NCBI GenBank assembly: GCA_900757695.1
Contig: CAAEOU010000174.1
Coordinates: forward strand, 1 to 64,000
Reading direction: 5' to 3'
DNA from: an uncultured Oscillospiraceae bacterium
GTDB taxonomy: Bacteria; Bacillota_A; Clostridia; Oscillospirales; Oscillospiraceae
DNA: 64,000 bases
Both the position numbers and the translations under genes were made by a program. Under the pieces are notes generated by a model. It saw only the letters and a list, made by a program, of their open reading frames with translations. It searched no databases and was not told the DNA's origin. Position 1 is the first letter of the stretch, and each line of letters starts with the position of its first letter. Shown one piece after another: positions 36,131-43,359 of the stretch.

Positions 36131-38419
36131 TCAGGACTCGATCCTTTTGCCAGTCATCATTTTGTAGTGCTGGATTTGACCGAGGGCATCGAAGATCATC
36201 TTGAAGACCCTCTTATAAGCCTCAACATCCTCGCAATCCTCCACATAGTTCAGCCCGTCACTGATGCCGTTAGGATTGTTGATATAGGCCAGCAAAGAAG
36301 ACGCCAGCTGGTAGTCGGTCATATCCGGCTTCTCACCCTCGACCTGTTTAATGAACTTATTCCGATGTTCATCCAGCACAATCTCGCGAAGATCGCTTCC
36401 TTCATAGCCGCAAAGCTGTAGGAAATAATATTCCAGAATACGTCGCATCACGTTTAATGCCGGAATTGTAGACTGGAGGTCACGAAGCTCGTCCCATAAA
36501 GCAGCATAGGAGTTCTGAACCGGATTATAATTCTCCTCTTCAGACGGAATCTCCTTGCTCTGCCGCTTACAGAGTTTGATGGTGGAAATGTTGTCGTTTT
36601 TCCGAATCATGTAGAAAGACGTACAGTTATAATATCCAACCTGCTGATAAGTGACTTCACGGTGGAAATACACGTTATGCGTCAGCACGAACAGCTGCTT
36701 GATGTAGTCGCCTGGAACTTTCGGATTCAGGTACTCGGTATTGTTCCGGCAGACGTTGACCATCTCACGGACGATTGCACTGACGAGGAACAAGGCTGTG
36801 CTATCCATGCTGGATACCGGATCATCGATAACGACGATCTTCTCTTTGATTTCCTCGCTGCTCATGCTGCCACGAACCTGATGGTAGAAGTACAGGAATG
36901 CGATGAAGTTACGCTCGCCTTCACTGAGGTTTTCGGCCACGGAGCCATCCTCGCGGATAACCTCATATACATTTTCTACACCGGTCTTGGCACGAATGCC
37001 GAAGCCTTGGAAACCGGAGTCCCGCAGGATTTTATTGATACTATCAATGGCCGCTTCAGTGTTTGCATTATGCTTGTTCAGGGCAGAAATCTCTGTGGTA
37101 AGATCTCCAATTTCCTTTTTGAGCTTCTTTCCACGCTCTGTGACGTCCTCGATTTCCTTCTGGAGACGAGCCACTTCGTCCTGGTAACTTTTCACATCAG
37201 CGGCAAGCATGAACGCAAGATACTGCATGATTTCCGTCTTGCACTTCGTCTTACTGGACCGCTTAGCAGAAACAACATCGTTGTTTGCCTTGATCTGCTT
37301 ATTGATCTCATCGATCATGGCACCGATCTCAAGCAGGAGCGTGTCAGTGTCCTCAAGTGAGATAGTCTTCGAAGGCTCTTTGACCTTTTCAGCTATACGC
37401 TGGCGATTGATTTCAAAGTTGCTCTCCAGCAAGGCGAGTTTTTCCTGATAAGCCATCAGATCAATCGTCGGCATAACGTCGCTGGCATTTGCCTGAATCG
37501 CCCGGACAATCTCTCTGGTCTCTCTTTCATATATAGTCTGGAACTGACCAAGATCACGAATGTCCTGCTGGTACTGAGCGTCAAATGTAGCAGCTATATC
37601 TGCCTCAAAGTTCGCAGGGAGCCTCTGCTGGCAGTACGGGCATTTTCCGCCAGCTGCACCAGCATAATGGGTATGGCCATCACGAACCCAGTCAGAAGCA
37701 GTGTCACCAAGGGCCTTCATGAATTTTGCGAAAGGCGTATCGCTGCTACTGACAATCATCCTGTCGAGCAGATCCTTTCCGGGGAGGCTACCGTAGGTGG
37801 TAGCAGCTGCTTTTTTGAACTCTGGATACGCTCTGGCCGAATCATCGAAGGCAACGTCATAAAGACGCTCCAACTCTGCCAGATCGTGGTCAATCGGTTT
37901 CACTTCACCGAGAACGGCTTCTGCAAAGTTCTTTTTCTGCTTCTTACCGTCCATGCACTTTTCAAAGCGACGACGAATACTGGCCGTCTTAGAAAAGCAT
38001 GTGTCCTGGAACTGCGTCAGTGCAGATGCGAGACCGTCTGACTTCTTTTTGTACTCATCAAGCGCGGTCTGACGAGCATCCATTTTCTGCTTTTTCTGAT
38101 TTGTGAGTTCAGCGATTTTCTTTTTGGCCTCGATATCCTCTTCACCAAAGATAAAGACGCCTTTGAGATCACCGTAATTTACAAAGTTGTCGTTGATGAA
38201 ATCCTGATTATAAACGAGCACATCAAAGTCGTCGACGGTTTTGCCATCGGCCCAGACAACACCATCATCCTCTGCTATAGCATGGGCGATAGAAGATTTC
38301 CCTGCACCGTTATTACCATAGAAAAAGTTGACGAATGTGAGTCCGTCTATCAAGACATCTGTAAAGGTTGCTCTATTGAGCGTAATATTCGCAATTGCCG
38401 AAGGAACCTTACGTTGCAT
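36131..38419 (-). CDS. RloC/PrrC-like AAA ATPase, candidate anticodon nuclease
   Basis: 762 residues of the AAA_13 family. Walker A FYGNNGAGKSSIAHAI (33-48); long coiled coils (about 95-160 and 330-470) with a zinc-hook-like GGKCPYCQQRLP (CxxC at 260-263); ABC signature LSEGERNFIAFLYF; Walker B VVIDDPVSSMDS. The C-terminal region has MRRILEYYF (Arg-x3-Glu) and DEHRNKF, possible counterparts of the Arg-Glu-His catalytic triad of PrrC/RloC tRNA nucleases; the His spacing is 26 rather than about 36 as in PrrC. PrrC genes lie in hsd operons, as here, and are switched on when phage disables type I restriction. Nuclease activity is inferred. Confidence 0.75.
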   Translation of the reverse strand: MQRKVPSAIANITLNRATFTDVLIDGLTFVNFFYGNNGAGKSSIAHAIAEDDGVVWADGKTVDDFDVLVYNQDFINDNFVNYGDLKGVFIFGEEDIEAKKKIAELTNQKKQKMDARQTALDEYKKKSDGLASALTQFQDTCFSKTASIRRRFEKCMDGKKQKKNFAEAVLGEVKPIDHDLAELERLYDVAFDDSARAYPEFKKAAATTYGSLPGKDLLDRMIVSSSDTPFAKFMKALGDTASDWVRDGHTHYAGAAGGKCPYCQQRLPANFEADIAATFDAQYQQDIRDLGQFQTIYERETREIVRAIQANASDVMPTIDLMAYQEKLALLESNFEINRQRIAEKVKEPSKTISLEDTDTLLLEIGAMIDEINKQIKANNDVVSAKRSSKTKCKTEIMQYLAFMLAADVKSYQDEVARLQKEIEDVTERGKKLKKEIGDLTTEISALNKHNANTEAAIDSINKILRDSGFQGFGIRAKTGVENVYEVIREDGSVAENLSEGERNFIAFLYFYHQVRGSMSSEEIKEKIVVIDDPVSSMDSTALFLVSAIVREMVNVCRNNTEYLNPKVPGDYIKQLFVLTHNVYFHREVTYQQVGYYNCTSFYMIRKNDNISTIKLCKRQSKEIPSEEENYNPVQNSYAALWDELRDLQSTIPALNVMRRILEYYFLQLCGYEGSDLREIVLDEHRNKFIKQVEGEKPDMTDYQLASSLLAYINNPNGISDGLNYVEDCEDVEAYKRVFKMIFDALGQIQHYKMMTGKRIES

Positions 38420-38452
38420 CCGTTTTTCACCCTCCTATTTCCATATCTAATC

Positions 38453-38653
38453 TCACTCCTGAATTTTCCCTTCGCGAACCCATTCATCCACTTCGGAAAT
38501 TTTAAATTTATATCGTTTACCGGCCCTGTACACGGGCAGCTTTCCTTCTTTTATCCATGTGCGAACTGTATCTTGACTAATGCTTAGATGCTCAGCCACA
38601 TCTTCCAGATTAACCCACTTCTCAACTTGCATTTCTTCATATTCGCGGCTCAT
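38453..38653 (-). CDS. Excisionase-type HTH DNA-binding protein
   Basis: 66 residues, ATG after GGAGGTAAC. A MerR/excisionase-like helix-turn-helix (VNLEDVAEHLSISQDTVRTWIKEGKLPVYRAGKRYKF, in two parts at about residues 14-34 and 35-50) fills the protein. Such small proteins often open type I restriction operons and probably regulate them, though in other settings they assist excision of mobile DNA. It sits between the unknown pair and the RloC-like gene. Confidence 0.75.
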   Translation of the reverse strand: MSREYEEMQVEKWVNLEDVAEHLSISQDTVRTWIKEGKLPVYRAGKRYKFKISEVDEWVREGKIQE

Positions 38654-38686
38654 CGTGTTACCTCCATTTTTGCATAACCGTGAAGC

Positions 38687-39349
38687 TTAAAGTTTGAATA
38701 CTCTGTATCCTGCTTTTTCAAGAACCTCCACCAGATTAATTCGCTTGATTGCCCAATGCGTCCGACTGAGTTCGTTATAAGCCTTTGCACCGCCAATGCA
38801 TAGATCTGCAGCAAGGTCTATCAAGACCTGCTGAGGCAGTGCATTCAGTTTGGTGAAATATATTTTGATTCCATTATCCTGCACTTTTATATCCGTCACA
38901 TAACCGTAATAGGCCATGTGATCGGGATCGGTTTTTGTGAAATTATGATTCTCACTACAAAACAGTGCTGGAAAAGTCTTAACAATCTCAATCGCCTCTG
39001 GAGTAAGTGCGGCACACCGTGCCTTCATCTCGTCCGACGTGCTTTCTGTTAAAGCCCGATTCTTTGGAACAATGAATGTTGGGCCGTCATATTGCTCGGT
39101 TCCGAGGACAAAGAAATTGAAACAGTCATAGTTGAATGTGACACCTTGTCCAACGACAGTTCCACCGGCTGGCTGGGCGCCTTGCATAATGAGCACCGTC
39201 TGATTTGTAGTGGCGTCGTAGTGTTGAACATACGCAATCTGTGTACTATCGTTTCCGTACTGATTCAGGTTTGCCTGAATCGGCTGCTGCGGCCGGCCCG
39301 GTTGAGGAAGATTGTTGCCAATCTTCGCAATCTGTGTATCATCGCTCAT
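38687..39349 (-). CDS. Uncharacterised defence-operon protein with N-terminal NQYGN-TQI motif
   Basis: 220 residues from ATG 39349 after AAGGAGG. I do not recognise a family. The N-terminal 45 residues are Gln/Asn/Pro-rich and contain NLNQYGNDSTQIAYVQHYD. A compact domain follows (FNYDCFNFFVLGTEQYDGPTF; a helical part with DEMKARCAALTPEAIEIVKTFPALF; then YGYVTDIKVQDNGIKIYFTKLN). There are no membrane segments and no nuclease motif I can see. The motif is shared with the C-terminus of the gene just upstream, 4 bases away, so the two products probably contact each other or a common partner. A defence role is inferred from position. Confidence 0.65.
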   Translation of the reverse strand: MSDDTQIAKIGNNLPQPGRPQQPIQANLNQYGNDSTQIAYVQHYDATTNQTVLIMQGAQPAGGTVVGQGVTFNYDCFNFFVLGTEQYDGPTFIVPKNRALTESTSDEMKARCAALTPEAIEIVKTFPALFCSENHNFTKTDPDHMAYYGYVTDIKVQDNGIKIYFTKLNALPQQVLIDLAADLCIGGAKAYNELSRTHWAIKRINLVEVLEKAGYRVFKL

Positions 39350-39353
39350 AGGC

Positions 39354-40217
39354 TCAATCCTCCTTCTTACCGCCATAGTAATTCTCAACATGGCCTATCT
39401 GTGTACCGTTGTTGCCATACTGGTTGAAATTAAATACGAAGGGATTGTTTACGGTCTGTTGGACCGACTGTTTTTGTTCATCCTCAATGATGACAGTCTC
39501 GACCGGCTCAGCATCCGTCGTTGGCTTATCTACAGTATCCACTAAATAGGTAATCAGACCTTCCAGAATTCCTTCGCCCATGTGAGCTGTATATTTTCTT
39601 TGACCTCCGCCTGTAGATGGACACCATGCATCATAGGTCTTCTTGCCGATGCTGTTGTCCTTTCGGTTTACAACAACATAATGCCAAATGCCAAGTAGGA
39701 ACGATGGGAGGCATACTTCCTTAAGGTCGCCAAGTGCGGCCTTTTTCTTTTTCTCTCCATTTGGCTCGACAAAGAACTCGTCCCCAGCCTGGATGGTTTG
39801 ATCCTGTTGGACCAAATCGATGAGCGCTCGTACAAGATTGACGTCCTTATGTACCACCTCACTTATATCAAGGAAGTCATTCACGAATCCGATCATTCGA
39901 TTTAGAACGGATTGATAGGCCGTTCTCACTTTGGAATCAAATGCCGATATTACCTGTTCATCATCAAAAGGCAGGTATGTGCTGTTCGATATTTTGCAGG
40001 CTTTGTAGTTGTTCGCTGTGACTTTCAGATTCTCCTTGCCGGGATCTGTGTAATCTGGATTGATTACCTTAATCAGACCCACCAGCACTTCTGGATCGGA
40101 TAGGCCATCGCTATCACCAGAATAATGTTCTCTCGCTTTCATTCGTTGCCGGAGGGCTTGCAACACCAACGTGAAGAAAGTGCCTCCGCACAGGCGAGGA
40201 TATTCGTTTGTTGTCAC
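39354..40217 (-). CDS. Uncharacterised first protein of the defence operon
   Basis: 287 residues. GTG 40217 follows GGAGGAAC; an upstream TTG is less likely because it overlaps that site. The conserved-looking start CGGTFFTLVLQALRQRMKAREHY and a mostly helical body (VLVGLIKVINPDY, VKALIDL-type segments, PSFLLGIWHYVVVNRKDN) fit no family I can name. The last 30 residues are a flexible tail ending NPFVFNFNQYGNNGTQIGHV, a motif repeated in the next protein. I recall hypothetical proteins with the same N-terminal start in other Firmicutes, so it is probably a dispersed mobile-island family. Confidence 0.65.
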   Translation of the reverse strand: MTTNEYPRLCGGTFFTLVLQALRQRMKAREHYSGDSDGLSDPEVLVGLIKVINPDYTDPGKENLKVTANNYKACKISNSTYLPFDDEQVISAFDSKVRTAYQSVLNRMIGFVNDFLDISEVVHKDVNLVRALIDLVQQDQTIQAGDEFFVEPNGEKKKKAALGDLKEVCLPSFLLGIWHYVVVNRKDNSIGKKTYDAWCPSTGGGQRKYTAHMGEGILEGLITYLVDTVDKPTTDAEPVETVIIEDEQKQSVQQTVNNPFVFNFNQYGNNGTQIGHVENYYGGKKED

Positions 40218-40303
40218 AAGTTGTTCCTCCAAATCTCAGACATCTTTCAAGATAACAGAAACCTATTGCATTAGGAAGTCCATATCAAACCCAACTAATT
40301 CAT

Positions 40304-40332
40304 ATTATATCGCAAGAAATACAAAAATACAA
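40304..40332 (-). promoter_or_regulatory. Promoter of the defence operon
   Basis: On the minus strand, TTGTAT (40332-40327), a 17-base spacer and a perfect TATAAT (40309-40304), about 90 bases before the first gene. No other promoter this good is visible up to 26.2 kb, so it may drive all nine genes. Confidence 0.65.
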
Positions 40333-40335
40333 TCT

Positions 40336-40369
40336 CTTCCTGTGCTCGTATGACCATGAGCACAGGAAG
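40336..40369. terminator. Perfect 12-bp hairpin at the defence-island/prophage border
   Basis: Stem CTTCCTGTGCTC (40336-40347) with 40358-40369, loop of 10 bases, just upstream of the operon promoter. It can insulate the operon from neighbouring transcription, or be an operator. Bases 40370-40541 hold no gene I can support. Confidence 0.5.
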
Positions 40370-40541
40370 TTTCTGCTTTCGACCTAATTAACCTTACCAA
40401 CTATGGCGGCTGACGCTATAAACGATTAGATATGCCCTGTGAAAACCTCAAGGCCATTTGTTGGATTTCGCAAAGTTGTAAGTCGTTGAGGTGAGGCCGT
40501 GATAAGTCGATTGACAACCAATATTTGAAAATGAGCCAAAG

Positions 40542-40571
40542 GCTCCCGTTAAAAAAAACGGCGAGTTTTTT
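40542..40571 (+). terminator. Terminator-like hairpin before the sigma-like gene
   Basis: CTCCCGTT pairs with AACGGCGAG around an A-rich loop (one bulged base), followed by TTTTTT. No plus-strand gene lies upstream in this interval, so it may terminate a lost gene or attenuate the phage operon. Confidence 0.5.
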
Positions 40572-40615
40572 GGCCTTTTGTGGTGCCCTTTTCTCGTCGG
40601 GAAAGGGCATTCACT

Positions 40616-41014
40616 ATGTTTGCGTACCGCTACCATTTTTCTGACGGAGAAACTGTTTCTATCGAAATCCCCGATGATTGGGGCGAGATCCTCATTGACT
40701 TGGACCGCCAGGAGTACAACAACGATCATAAGGAGACCCGCCGGCATTACTCGCTGGAGGGCAAGGTCTACGAGGGCATGGACTACGCCGTAGAGGATTC
40801 CGGCTTAGAAGCTCTCTTTGCCGGCCCCACCGATGAGGAGCGGCTCCACGCCGCAATCCGGCAGCTCTCCCCCGACCAGCAGGAAATGGTCCGGGCCATC
40901 TATTTTGAAAACGTGAGCGTCAACGACTACGCCGCCCGGACGGGCGTGACGCAGTCCGCCATTTCCCACCGTTTGCAGACCGTGAAAAAGAAATTGAAAA
41001 AACTTCTGGGCTGA
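40616..41014 (+). CDS. Phage RNA polymerase sigma-like factor
   Basis: 132 residues from ATG 40616 after GAAAGGG. The C-terminal half is a sigma-70 region 4 (LSPDQQEMVRAIYFENVSVNDYAARTGVTQSAISHRLQTVKKKLKKLL, HTH at about residues 100-130). There is no region 2, so it is a short phage-type transcription factor rather than a full sigma. It is the first gene of the prophage in this window. Confidence 0.75.
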   Translation: MFAYRYHFSDGETVSIEIPDDWGEILIDLDRQEYNNDHKETRRHYSLEGKVYEGMDYAVEDSGLEALFAGPTDEERLHAAIRQLSPDQQEMVRAIYFENVSVNDYAARTGVTQSAISHRLQTVKKKLKKLLG

Positions 41015-41090
41015 CCCTCATATTCGGCCTTTCTCCTGGCCGTATGTCGGAAGGAGCAAGAAAAGCAGCCTTCCAGAAAGGATGAACGCC

Positions 41091-41291
41091 ATGAGGCACA
41101 AGCTGAAGATCAGCGTGTCCAAGGAGCCGCAGAACGGCGGGGTGGTCAGATGCCGCAGTGTGACCCTGCGGGAGAAGATGCTCACCCGGCTCCTGGGCCG
41201 CAAAGAGCGGGTGATGATCCTCATTCCCGGCAACACCGTGGAATCCCTGGACATCACCGAGCTGTCGGAGGGAGGTGCGGCCTGTGAGTAA
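41091..41291 (+). CDS. Small phage protein of unknown function
   Basis: 66 residues; ATG 41091 is preferred over 41082, which sits on the ribosome site. It is basic at the N-terminus and ends LDITELSEGGAACE. I recognise no domain. Its stop lies inside the start of the next gene, showing a coupled operon. Confidence 0.6.
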   Translation: MRHKLKISVSKEPQNGGVVRCRSVTLREKMLTRLLGRKERVMILIPGNTVESLDITELSEGGAACE

Positions 41292-41595
41292 GATCAAACT
41301 CCTCCTGGATGTGGTGGAGGATATGCGCTCCCTCGCCGACAGTCTCCAGTCGTTGGCGGACGCCATGACCCAGGGAGAAGCCCCGGAAGCCGAGCCGGTA
41401 CAGAAGGCCGCTCCGTCTCCTCCCAAGGAGCCGGCGGTCACGCTGGAGCAGGTTCGGGCGGTGCTGGCTGAAAAAAGCCATGACGGGAAGACCGAAGCGG
41501 TCCGGGAACTGCTGCAGAAGTACGGCGCTCCGAAGTTGTCGTCGGTGGACCCCAAGCACTACCCGGCTCTGCTGAAGGATGCGGAGGTGCTCTGA
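41284..41595 (+). CDS. Small phage protein next to DUF2800 nuclease
   Basis: 103 residues from GTG 41284 with GGAGG 8 bases before. An N-terminal helix (IKLLLDVVEDMRSLADSLQSLADAM) and a Pro/Ala linker precede a C-terminal helical domain, VRAVLAEKSHDGKTEAVRELLQKYG, then LSSVDPKHYPALLKDAEVL. The C-terminal domain resembles a family found before DUF2800 genes in gut phages; its function is unknown. It overlaps its neighbours on both sides. Confidence 0.65.
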   Translation: MSKIKLLLDVVEDMRSLADSLQSLADAMTQGEAPEAEPVQKAAPSPPKEPAVTLEQVRAVLAEKSHDGKTEAVRELLQKYGAPKLSSVDPKHYPALLKDAEVL

Positions 41596-42737
41596 TGCCG
41601 CCCTCCAAACACGCTGTTCTCTCTGCCAGCGGCGCCCATCGATGGCTCCACTGCAACCCCTCGGCGCGGCTGGAGCTGGAGTTCGCCGACCGGGAGACGG
41701 AAGCCGCAGCCGAAGGCACCGCTGCTCACGCTCTGGCTGAGCACAAGCTCAAAAAGGCACTGAAGCTGCGTTCCCGGAAGCCCGTCAGCCCATATGACTG
41801 CGATGAAATGGACGCCTATACCGATGGGTATGTGGAGTTTGTGCTGGAACAGCTGGAGGAAGCCAAGGCGCTCTGCGCCGACCCTCTTGTCCTCATTGAA
41901 CAGCGGCTGGACTTCTCCTGCTATGTGCCGGACGGCTTCGGCACCGGCGACTGCCTGATCGTGGCGGACAAGCTCCTGCACATCATCGATTTCAAGTACG
42001 GGCAGGGCGTCCTGGTAGACGCAGAGGAAAATCCCCAGATGATGCTGTACGCCCTGGGCGCGCTCCGACAGTTCGACCATCTCTATGACATTACCCAGGT
42101 TGACATGAGCATCTACCAGCCCCGCCGAGAGAACGTGTCCACCTGGACCATCTCCGTGGAGCAGCTCATGGAGTGGGTGGAACACACCCTCAAGACTAAA
42201 GCGGAAATGGCCTACCAGGGTGAAGGGGACTATGTTCCTGGCCCCTGGTGTACCTTCTGCAAGGCGGCGGTGAAGTGCCGCGCCAGAGCGGAAGCCAAGC
42301 TCCAGCTCGCCAAGTACGAGTTCGCCATGCCGCCGCTCCTCACCGATGCGGAGATCGAGGACATACTCTCCCGTCTGCCCGGCCTGACCAAGTGGGCCGG
42401 CGAAATCGAAGCCTACGCCCAGGACGCCGCCATCCACCACGGCAAGGTGTGGCACGGATTCAAGCTGGTGGAGAGCCGCACCAACCGCAAGTACACAGAT
42501 GAGGAAGCCGTGATCCGCGCCGCCAACGCCGCCGGGTACCACGACATCTTCAAGAAGACCCTCATCCCCATCACCGAGATGGAGAAGCTCATGGGCAAAA
42601 AGGCCTTTGCCGAGGTGCTCGGTAGCCTGGTCGAAAAGCCCAAGGGCAGGCCGACCCTGGTTCCGGTATCCGACAGGCGTCCGGCCATCAGCACGATGGA
42701 TGCCGCCCAAGAATTTACTGAAATTACGGAGGTATAA
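41595..42737 (+). CDS. DUF2800 phage nuclease (PD-(D/E)xK fold, Cas4/RecB-like)
   Basis: 380 residues. The core FGTGDCLIVADKLLHIIDFKYGQG (about residues 116-138) gives the D...D-x-K pattern of RecB-type nucleases, followed by QMMLYALGAL. A C-terminal cysteine cluster (WCTFCKAAVKC, about 219-229) suggests an iron-sulphur site as in Cas4/AddB. It probably processes DNA ends for recombination with the SSB-like DUF2815 protein encoded next, 4 bases after its stop. Confidence 0.85.
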   Translation: MPPSKHAVLSASGAHRWLHCNPSARLELEFADRETEAAAEGTAAHALAEHKLKKALKLRSRKPVSPYDCDEMDAYTDGYVEFVLEQLEEAKALCADPLVLIEQRLDFSCYVPDGFGTGDCLIVADKLLHIIDFKYGQGVLVDAEENPQMMLYALGALRQFDHLYDITQVDMSIYQPRRENVSTWTISVEQLMEWVEHTLKTKAEMAYQGEGDYVPGPWCTFCKAAVKCRARAEAKLQLAKYEFAMPPLLTDAEIEDILSRLPGLTKWAGEIEAYAQDAAIHHGKVWHGFKLVESRTNRKYTDEEAVIRAANAAGYHDIFKKTLIPITEMEKLMGKKAFAEVLGSLVEKPKGRPTLVPVSDRRPAISTMDAAQEFTEITEV

Positions 42738-42741
42738 CGAT

Positions 42742-43293
42742 ATGTCTGTCAATCACAAGAACCCGACCAAGGTGGTCACCGGTGTTGTCCGCCTGTCCTA
42801 CGCCAACGTTTGGGAGCCGGCTTCCATCAACGGAAGCAACCCCAAGTACAGCGTTTCCCTCATCATCCCCAAGACCGACACCAAGACCATCGATGCCATC
42901 AACGCCGCCGTGGACGCCGCCATCAAGGACGGAGCCGCCAAGTTCGGCGGGAAGATCCCCAACAAGGCCGCGCTGAAGCTCCCCCTGCGGGACGGTGATC
43001 TGGAGCGGGACGATGAAGCCTACAAGGGCGCCTACTTCGTGAACGCCAACAGCACCACCGCACCCCAGATTGTGGACCGCTCCGTGCAGCCCATCCTGGA
43101 CCGCGCCGAGGTCTACTCCGGCTGCTACGCCCGTGTGTCCATCAACTTCTACGCCTTCAACTCCAACGGCAACCGCAGCATCGCCTGCGGCCTGGGCAAC
43201 ATCCAGAAGGTGCGGGACGGTGAACCTCTGGGTGGTCGTTCCTCTGCCGCTGATGACTTCTCCACCGATTTCGATGACGATTTCCTTTCCTAA
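42742..43293 (+). CDS. DUF2815 single-stranded-DNA-binding-like protein
   Basis: 183 residues from ATG 42742 after ACGGAGG. It has a beta-rich OB-like body (KVVTGVVRLSYANVW, KYSVSLIIPKTD, VYSGCYARVSINFYAF) and an acidic tail, DDFSTDFDDDFLS, as in SSB proteins that recruit partners. Paired with DUF2800 it forms a common phage recombination/replication unit. Confidence 0.85.
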   Translation: MSVNHKNPTKVVTGVVRLSYANVWEPASINGSNPKYSVSLIIPKTDTKTIDAINAAVDAAIKDGAAKFGGKIPNKAALKLPLRDGDLERDDEAYKGAYFVNANSTTAPQIVDRSVQPILDRAEVYSGCYARVSINFYAFNSNGNRSIACGLGNIQKVRDGEPLGGRSSAADDFSTDFDDDFLS

Positions 43294-43307
43294 CAACCAT
43301 CCGGCGA

Positions 43308-43335
43308 GGGTGGCGGAGGGCGACCTCTGCCGCCC
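43308..43335 (+). other. Intercistronic hairpin with GNRA loop
   Basis: A 12-base-pair stem (with two G-U pairs) encloses a GCGA tetraloop between the SSB-like and polymerase genes. There is no U tract, so it is more likely an RNA stability or processing element than a terminator. Confidence 0.45.
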
Positions 43336-43359
43336 TTACGTTGCGGGAAAGGAGATCCT

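Noticed and set aside
40370..40615. Prophage attachment site at the island/prophage border
   Set aside because: I found no copy of the tRNA-Ala 3' end or another convincing direct repeat here, and no integrase in the window.
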